Below are positions 32,759-37,891 of a DNA stretch of 37,891 nucleotides, piece by piece. The DNA is taken from the NCBI GenBank assembly GCA_948433085.1, contig CAOJDP010000006.1, forward strand, positions 1 through 37,891. The letters are read 5' to 3'. The translations under genes were made by a program, and so were the position numbers. The DNA comes from an uncultured Caryophanales bacterium (GTDB taxonomy: Bacteria; Bacillota_I; Bacilli_A; RF39; UBA660). The notes under the pieces are model-generated. The model was not told the origin of the DNA, did no database searches, and saw only the letters and a list, made by a program, of their open reading frames with translations. How positions within the stretch are numbered: position 1 is the stretch's first letter; the number at the start of each line of letters is the position of its first letter.

Positions 32759-33559
32759 TTAATATTGATTAGATTTACCAATATAAATTACAAGTAAAAT
32801 GAAACAAAATAAGGTTACAACTCCAAGTCCAATTAAAAAATAATCTGGTTTCTTTGTCTCATTTATTTTTTGTTCTTCCTCTTTATTTTTACTGTCTACC
32901 ATACTCTTTTCATCATCGTTCCAGTCCTCAATTACATCTTTACTACTTGTTGAATCATCATCTTTATTTTCATCATCAAAAGATTCATCATTTTCATTCA
33001 ATTCATTTTGATTTCCTGACCCATCTGGACGATTTTCTGGTAAATCTTCATCATCCGTTGGTGGAAGTGGTATTTCTTCAGGTGATTTATAATCATTTTC
33101 TAAAATTGTATATTGATTTTTTGCAGTACTAGCTCCTATACTATTTGATTCATAATTTGCATCTACAATTGTAACTGAAGATAACTTCAAACTATAGTTC
33201 TGTTTTTGTTTGGTTGTATTTTTCAACTTCAATATTCCAAACTTCAAAACTCGATTTTTATCTAATAAATTTTTAGATGTATCTCCTGTTGCAATATAAA
33301 TTGTGAGTTTATTATTTGCGTAAGTATATCGTTTCGTATAATTTGAAATATTGGAATTCCATACTATAGTCTCTAAATCTACATTCCCTTCTATTTGCAT
33401 TGTAGCTTGTATTTCACCAACATAGCTTTCTGTAAATGTAAATGTTGCATCAATCGTTCCATTAGATATTTGTTTCGTTTCCATGATTGCACTCGCATTT
33501 ACTTTAGAAACTGTAAAAAAGAAGCAAAAAAGTATAGGTAAAATAAACCATTTTTTCAT
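32759..33559 (-). CDS. secreted membrane-anchored protein with acidic linker
   Basis: The 266-residue protein has a signal peptide (MKKWFILPILFCFFFTVSKV, cleavage near NASA), a beta-rich extracellular domain (~23-150) with a cohesin-like pattern (IDATFTFTESYVGEIQATMQ, VLKFGILKLKNT), a long Pro then Asp/Glu/Asn/Ser-rich linker (~155-235) and a C-terminal helix (FLIGLGVVTLFCFILLVIYI) followed by GKSNQY. It is anchored by the membrane, with no LPXTG. The cohesin-like fold is a guess from strand pattern only. GAGAGGAGAG lies ahead of the start. Confidence 0.75.
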   Translation of the reverse strand: MKKWFILPILFCFFFTVSKVNASAIMETKQISNGTIDATFTFTESYVGEIQATMQIEGNVDLETIVWNSNISNYTKRYTYANNKLTIYIATGDTSKNLLDKNRVLKFGILKLKNTTKQKQNYSLKLSSVTIVDANYESNSIGASTAKNQYTILENDYKSPEEIPLPPTDDEDLPENRPDGSGNQNELNENDESFDDENKDDDSTSSKDVIEDWNDDEKSMVDSKNKEEEQKINETKKPDYFLIGLGVVTLFCFILLVIYIGKSNQY

Positions 33560-33642
33560 ATTCTAATCTCTCCTCTCTATTTTTAACTTTAAGTTGGGTA
33601 ACGTCTTAGGTAATACGCTTTTTGTTTGCAATGAAGTACTTG

Positions 33643-34361
33643 TTAAATGTTCTCCATTCTATCCAATTCTACAAAGAATGGCACTTCGCCATTATATCGC
33701 TTAGGTGCATCTATCGCATCTGCAATTAAAACTATATTAAATGCTGGATTTCCTCCTATCGTTCCTTCTTTATCAAAATACACAGTTTCTGTATCGGTTG
33801 AAGAACTTAAATGAAAAGGACCTTTCTTCGCTAAAATCCAATTTTCATTATCCTTATTGATATATACTTCATACTCTTGAATGGTATTGGTGTCTAAAAC
33901 ATCATTGGTAACAGCTGTTGTGTATTTGATACCTGATAAAGCCATGCTTCGATTGAAATGAGGAATTACATAGGCATCCTTTTCAGGATTTTCATAATCA
34001 ATCATATCGCCAACATTACCTTCGATTGTAAAGTTAGATTTATCAAGAATACCATCATTTGCTATTTTTACTTCCTCTAAAAACTGTATTCGTCGTATTT
34101 AATAGTTTGTGAGCATCTGTTATCTCATATGTAATTGCACGATTATTCATCGCACCAATCACATCTGTAAACGCATTTGAAGTTGTAAACATAATCACTT
34201 CCCCATTACGTTTGATTTCATATCCTGTTACATTTCTCAATTGATCAAATGTTACATTCGCTTGTTCATTGCCTACTGTTACTTTACAATCGGGAGCCAT
34301 CTGGCCACAAAAAAATAGCAGCACAATTCCAATGTTCAATAACTTTCATTGCATAACATAA
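33643..34361 (-). pseudogene. frameshifted fragment of a surface protein
   Basis: Two frames form one broken gene. The first (from 34339, TTG) reads CKVTVGNEQANVTFDQLRNV, then TGYEIKRNGEVIMFTT; near 34058 a run of T marks a frameshift, after which EEVKIANDGILDKSNFTIEG leads into the frame ending at 33643 (YVIPHFNRSMALSGIKYTTA, YEVYINKDNENWILAKKG). The pattern (an Fn3-like strand domain, then an F5/8-type beta domain) is like the C-terminal part of large surface enzymes such as M60-type peptidases. Upstream, ATG frames at 34361 stop early, so the 5' end is also lost or broken. Confidence 0.65.
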
Positions 34362-34662
34362 CTCCTCTCTTTAGGATAATTCTAGCATATTCACATGTTA
34401 TAAACAACTCTATTTTGACAAATTTTTTATAGTATATTTATTAAAATTTTGTTATTTTGTAGGGAATGACAATATATTTTTACAACGGATTCACACATTC
34501 TAATATTGTCTCAATTATTACTGTTGTTTAAATAAAACTGGGCATTTTTGTTCTTTATAAATTATCCTTTCATTTATAAAAAAATTAATCAACATTACCT
34601 AGTACGTGTGTCTCATGATTTTCTTAATCAAAGGAACACGTTCAAGAATTGTTTGGATTAAT
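34340..34662. other. non-coding stretch
   Basis: No gene of its own. A 27-codon minus-strand frame (34599-34682) overlaps the end of the deacetylase-like gene without a ribosome-binding site. A plus-strand TTGACA (34415-34420) faces no gene. No RNA gene or repeat seen. Confidence 0.45.
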
Positions 34663-35520
34663 TTAGTGGTTAAATGATTCATTCAAATGGTTTTGGAGAG
34701 TTTCAATTACATACCCTTTGCTTTGTATATAGGTAATAATTGTTGAAAGTTCTTTTTCTACTATAGAATTAATTGGGAATGAAATAATACTTCCTGGTGT
34801 TACTTGCTCTTTCGTTTCTTTCAGTGGATAATTTTTAACAATAATATTAGGTCTTATTGTGTAATTTTTAGAAAGCGAACATAGTTGTAAACTTGTTACA
34901 TCCGCCACCTCATTGTAACAATAGCCAATTTCTTGTTTACCTACTTTCTTAATAAACGTATCTAACCAAGCAAAAGAGCTATGACTATAGTCGCGATTGT
35001 AGCTTAGATTTCCTACTGTGTGTCCTTGCTTAATGAGATTCACTAATTCATTGTTATTTTTTTCTAACCATTTGCCATCTACGAAAAAATTGCCTTTAAT
35101 TTTTTTACTATTTAGTGTATGTAAGATTGAATCTATCGTATCATTTTCTTCTACTAGAAAAATAAAACTAATCATATTTTTCTCTACATTTCCACTTATA
35201 ATATATTTATCAAATTGATTTTTCAATGAAATATTAGGAGATACTTCTTGATAGGATAAAAGATTACTATTATATTTTCCATAACGTTTCATTTTACTAT
35301 AGCTATCATTGATATTTACTTCTTTGCCATTAATCCCTGGTATAATAGTATCTTCCTGAATAATAGCATCTTTAGCCTCTACTTTGTAATTGTCATTTTC
35401 TTTTTTTATGGATATCATAATCTCGTCATATTCTTTAACAACATTAACGGTTTGCTCTGTATATACAAAGCTAATACATACAAGTGCGACGATTCCAATT
35501 CCTTCAAATAATTTTTTCAT
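34663..35520 (-). CDS. polysaccharide deacetylase-like protein, catalytic motifs lost
   Basis: The 285-residue protein has an N-terminal signal-anchor (LFEGIGIVALVCISFVYT), a ~100-residue propiece and a NodB-like domain from ~115: MISFIFLVEENDTIDSILHT, KKIKGNFFVDGKWLEKN, LVNLIKQGHTVGNLSYNRDY and a late segment TPGSIISFPINSIVEKELST. Active NodB enzymes need TFDDG and HxxxH; here these read FLVEEND and NLSYNRD, so the metal-binding Asp/His residues are missing. The domain probably binds peptidoglycan or partners without catalysis. It lies 43 bases downstream of the M29 peptidase gene and may be co-transcribed by read-through. Confidence 0.75.
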   Translation of the reverse strand: MKKLFEGIGIVALVCISFVYTEQTVNVVKEYDEIMISIKKENDNYKVEAKDAIIQEDTIIPGINGKEVNINDSYSKMKRYGKYNSNLLSYQEVSPNISLKNQFDKYIISGNVEKNMISFIFLVEENDTIDSILHTLNSKKIKGNFFVDGKWLEKNNNELVNLIKQGHTVGNLSYNRDYSHSSFAWLDTFIKKVGKQEIGYCYNEVADVTSLQLCSLSKNYTIRPNIIVKNYPLKETKEQVTPGSIISFPINSIVEKELSTIITYIQSKGYVIETLQNHLNESFNH

Positions 35521-35543
35521 GAACTCACCTATTCAAGTATATG

Positions 35544-35570
35544 AAAAAAATAGCGGGAATTTGCTATTTT
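35544..35570 (-). terminator. hairpin at the end of the M29 gene
   Basis: AAAATAGC (minus, 35563-35570) pairs with GCTATTTT (35547-35554), followed by T-rich sequence. The stem includes the stop codon of the peptidase gene. Confidence 0.65.
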
Positions 35571-36673
35571 AAGTCATAATTTAAATGAATTAATTCTGGT
35601 AATACAAAAAGGCCATCTTTTCGAATTAATTTATGATCAAAATAAATTTCTCCTCCACCATACTCTTTTCTTTGAATCAATACCATATCCCAGTGGATTG
35701 CAGATTGGTTTCCATTGAATGCGTCATCATAGGCTTGCCCTGGTGTAAAGTGAATACTTCCAATTATTTTTTCATCAAATAGTATATCCCCCATTGGTTC
35801 CAATATTTTTGGATTTAATCCCAAGGCAAATTCACCTATATATCTTGCTCCCTCATCGGTATTAAAAATTTCTTCCAATTTTTCTTGGTTGCCATCACTG
35901 GTAACTTCTATAATTTTTCCATCTTTAAATTTTAGTGACACATTTTTAAATGTTTCTCCGTGGTATGGACTTGGCGTATTATATGTAATGATTCCATTCA
36001 CACTATTTTTAATTGGTGCAGTAAAAATTTCACCGTCTGGGATATTATTCTCTCCGCAGCAAGAAACAACGTTCATATCTTTTATAGAAAATGTAATATC
36101 TGTATTAGGTCCTAAAATTCTTACCACATCTGTTTTTCTCATTAATTCTTCTAAGGGCTTAATGGCTTCATGCATTTTTGTATAATCCAAATTCATCACT
36201 TCGATTGCATAATTGAAAAAATCTTCCGTTGTTTTTCCTGCTTTATAGGCATCTAATCTAGATGGATAATTCAATAATACCCATCTTCTTTGGTTGATTC
36301 GAACGTAGTCACTTTCTTTGGTAGCTTCTTTTAACTTTTTCCTAATTTCAGGATTTATTTTACTATTTTCAAAATCAGTGGTTGTATAATGAATATTGAT
36401 AAAACAATCTATATTTTCCACATCAAATTCACGTCTTTTTTTCAATTCTTCTATTCTTTTTCCCGTAGTTTTCGCTTGTAATAGAGCATGAATTTCTGGG
36501 TCTACAATTCTTACAAAGGGAATTCCTTTATGTTTTGTAATTTCATAAATTAAAGATTTAATCAAGGGATTCATTTGATTTGTTTGACTAGTAATTAGCA
36601 CTCTATCATTTTCTTTAATTTTTAAGGAATGCTCAACGATTGTCTTGCTTAATTTTTGTAATTTTTCATCCAT
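35564..36673 (-). CDS. M29-family leucyl aminopeptidase (AmpS/PepS type)
   Basis: The 369-residue cytoplasmic enzyme removes N-terminal residues from peptides using two metal ions. Family landmarks: NDRVLITSQTNQMNPLIKSL, FVRIVDPEIHALL, the metal-binding Glu in IPDGEIFTAPIKNSVNG, GARYIGEFALGLNPKI (Glu), SIHFTPGQAYDDAFNGNQSA with IHWDMVLI (His, Asp), and GGEIYFDHKLIRKDG near the end. Length is within the family range (370-415). AAGAGTG precedes ATG 36673. It is divergent from the small coat-like gene at 36727. Confidence 0.92.
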   Translation of the reverse strand: MDEKLQKLSKTIVEHSLKIKENDRVLITSQTNQMNPLIKSLIYEITKHKGIPFVRIVDPEIHALLQAKTTGKRIEELKKRREFDVENIDCFINIHYTTTDFENSKINPEIRKKLKEATKESDYVRINQRRWVLLNYPSRLDAYKAGKTTEDFFNYAIEVMNLDYTKMHEAIKPLEELMRKTDVVRILGPNTDITFSIKDMNVVSCCGENNIPDGEIFTAPIKNSVNGIITYNTPSPYHGETFKNVSLKFKDGKIIEVTSDGNQEKLEEIFNTDEGARYIGEFALGLNPKILEPMGDILFDEKIIGSIHFTPGQAYDDAFNGNQSAIHWDMVLIQRKEYGGGEIYFDHKLIRKDGLFVLPELIHLNYDLK

Positions 36674-36726
36674 TTTTTCACTCTTTTCTATTGTATTTCA
36701 TACTATATTATGAAAGGAGGAATACT

Positions 36727-36978
36727 ATGTATTCTAATTATGGAAATGTATCTAGTTTTCCACAAGTGACTAGTAATTCCTATTCTAATTTTCAACCTAC
36801 TACTATGCCTACACAACCACAAATAGCTAGCAATGATGAACGTTTTATTGGTGGTGGTTTTTTAGGACCATTCATTTTAGGAGGGATTACAGGTGGTTTA
36901 CTTGCACCTGCTTTTTATCCTAGACCTTATTATAATAATTTTTATCCGTATCCATATTATGGACCATATTACCGATAA
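36727..36978 (+). CDS. small Tyr/Pro/Gly-rich coat-like protein
   Basis: The 83-residue product begins MYSNYGNVSSFPQVTSNSYS, has a glycine-rich hydrophobic core (FIGGGFLGPFILGGITGGLL) and ends in a Tyr/Pro tract (PRPYYNNFYPYPYYGPYYR). Composition is that of small spore-coat or crust proteins of Bacillota. AAAGGAGG eight bases upstream fixes the start at 36727; an upstream extension to 36640 is excluded by this. It is monocistronic with its own terminator. Coat function is inferred from composition. Confidence 0.75.
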   Translation: MYSNYGNVSSFPQVTSNSYSNFQPTTMPTQPQIASNDERFIGGGFLGPFILGGITGGLLAPAFYPRPYYNNFYPYPYYGPYYR

Positions 36979-36984
36979 TATTCT

Positions 36985-37013
36985 AAAACAGCAGTCAGTT
37001 TTGACTGTTTTTT
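36985..37013 (+). terminator. terminator of the coat-like gene
   Basis: CAGTCA (36992-36997) pairs with TGACTG (37002-37007), followed by TTTTTT. Confidence 0.8.
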
Positions 37014-37246
37014 ATTATCCTTTTTATTTGTTTGCCTTTCAAATCGTCTCTATTGGTAAATAAATTACTAAATTAATTATACCTTAATTTTGTTTTGTAA
37101 ATTGAAAGTGCATTTATATTATGGATATTTTGATTCTGTTACAATTTCTACTACTGATTCTATTCAAAATTTATGTCCTAAGATATACTTATAATTGATA
37201 CCGAATACTAACTACCCATTATTTTTTATTTGTTAAGCTTTAAATT
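37014..37246. other. intergenic stretch, nothing recognised
   Basis: AT-rich sequence between two convergent genes. No ORF with a ribosome-binding site, RNA gene or repeat was found. Confidence 0.45.
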
Positions 37247-37271
37247 TAAAAAAAACCTTATTTTTTATAAG
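37247..37271 (-). terminator. terminator of the RCC1 gene
   Basis: CTTAT (minus, 37267-37271) pairs with ATAAG (37257-37261) around an A-rich loop; the stem leads into GG and eight or nine T on the minus strand. Confidence 0.6.
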
Positions 37272-37286
37272 ATTTTTAATGTATTT

Positions 37287-37891
37287 CTATTTTTGTAATG
37301 ACACCATGATAGTTGGTTTTATTCTAATGTCATGATCAAACCCCCACATCCATAGATTTCCATCTATATCAATCGCTGATGTTAATCCACTATATTCTTC
37401 ATATTCATCTGCCGAAGCACTTTTAAATTTCGTTCCTTCTATAATTTTTACTGGAACTGATTTATTTTCCGTTGTTCCATCGCCTAATTGACCAATTTTA
37501 TTATTTCCCCACATCCATAGATTTCCGTCTTCATCTATGGCTATCGTATTACTGTTCCCTACTGATATTGTTTTAAATTGAGTTCCTTCTTTAATCTGTA
37601 CTGGAACTAATTTATCTTCTGTTGTTCCATCGCCTAATCGACCATCCCCATTGTCTCCCCAGCTCCATAGGTTTCCATCTTCATCTATCGCCATAGTACG
37701 ATCGAATCCTGCGGATACGGTTTTAAATTTCGTTCCTTCTCGAATTAGGACTGGATTTGCTTTATCTTCTGTTGTTCCATCTCCTAATTGACCATAGTCA
37801 TTAACTCCCCAACCCCAGAGGTTTCCTTCTTCATCTATCGCCATTACATAATCTGTTTCTCCTACATCAACTGTTTTAAATTTTTTACCTT
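37287..37891 (-). CDS. RCC1-repeat protein, partial (5' end outside the window)
   Basis: The visible C-terminal ~200 residues consist of 50-residue repeats of the form FKTVSAG-(4)-MAIDEDGNLWSWG-(4)-G-LGDGTTEDK, at least three and a half copies, i.e. an RCC1/ATS1 beta-propeller. The frame remains open from the first Met at 37844 to the window end (GKKFKTVDVGETDYV precedes it), so the gene begins beyond 37891. Repeats are nearly identical at DNA level (150-bp period), which suggests recent duplication or gene conversion. The last repeat is degenerate (WMWGFDHDIRIKPTIMVSLQ) and marks the natural end. Secretion cannot be judged without the N-terminus. Confidence 0.88.
   Translation of the reverse strand, partial: GKKFKTVDVGETDYVMAIDEEGNLWGWGVNDYGQLGDGTTEDKANPVLIREGTKFKTVSAGFDRTMAIDEDGNLWSWGDNGDGRLGDGTTEDKLVPVQIKEGTQFKTISVGNSNTIAIDEDGNLWMWGNNKIGQLGDGTTENKSVPVKIIEGTKFKSASADEYEEYSGLTSAIDIDGNLWMWGFDHDIRIKPTIMVSLQK

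Noticed and set aside
34415-34443. Plus-strand TTGACA promoter
   Set aside because: No plus-strand gene follows and the -10 is poor.
34599-34682. 27-codon minus-strand ORF MNHLTTKLIQ... overlapping the deacetylase-like gene end
   Set aside because: No ribosome-binding site, overlaps the end of another gene in a different frame, and too short to support; a frameshifted alternative end of the upstream gene is possible but cannot be shown.

Overview
Organism. The window is AT-rich DNA (mostly below about 30% G+C by eye) with strong AGGAGG-type ribosome-binding sites, frequent TTG starts and TGA used as a stop, for example at the end of the RepA-like gene. Together with a Tn4451-type mobile element, a TcdE-type holin and a BclA-like collagen protein this points to a low-GC, probably spore-forming or recently spore-forming Bacillota (gut Clostridia/Bacilli type) with the standard bacterial code. 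No species can be named from sequence alone.

Layout. 1-1000 is a complete IS982-family insertion sequence whose terminal repeat coincides with the window edge. 1026-1253 is a small gene probably cut by it. 1918-11382 is a leftward cassette built from phage parts: a tail-collar protein, a small coiled-coil protein, a 2098-residue YD/RHS protein without signal peptide, a two-helix membrane protein placed like an immunity gene, then a TcdE-type holin and an M23 endolysin. No head, terminase or portal genes are present. The two transcription units of this cassette start with near-identical, equally spaced promoter regions at 3151-3187 and 11423-11459.

12321-25960 is a 13.6-kb integrative and mobilizable element of the Tn4451 kind: TnpX-like large serine recombinase, TnpV- and TnpW-like proteins, RepA-like ATPase, a probable oriT, MobC, relaxase, ParB-like protein, an XRE repressor with divergent operators, a BsuBI/PstI-type restriction-modification pair, a TM2/PH-like protein and a string of small helix-turn-helix proteins. 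It lies inside a parA gene: removing 12321-25960 joins 26089-25961 to 12320-11616 in frame and restores the motif DCDPQGD. Its circular form would assemble a TTGCCA-17-TATACT promoter for the recombinase, which is split in the integrated form. The restored ParA is itself fused to a sigma-70 region 4-like tail, probably a deletion scar of an older conjugative element.

26262-37891 is host-like sequence: a truncated cell-wall amidase, a BclA-like collagen protein, a beta-helix surface protein, an RlmI-like methyltransferase, rplM-rpsI with a leader hairpin, an IS1634-type transposase remnant, rpsD with a long leader, an anchored acidic surface protein, a frameshifted surface-protein remnant, a polysaccharide deacetylase-like protein that lacks the catalytic motifs, an M29 aminopeptidase, a small Tyr/Pro/Gly-rich coat-like protein and the end of an RCC1-repeat gene that runs off the window.

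How parts may work together. The phage-derived cassette looks like a lysis-released RHS toxin module (tail fibre, toxin, immunity candidate, holin, lysin) under two matched promoters. The mobile element looks transferable with help from a conjugative element and protects itself with restriction-modification. All functional statements are from reading the sequence; no database search was run.
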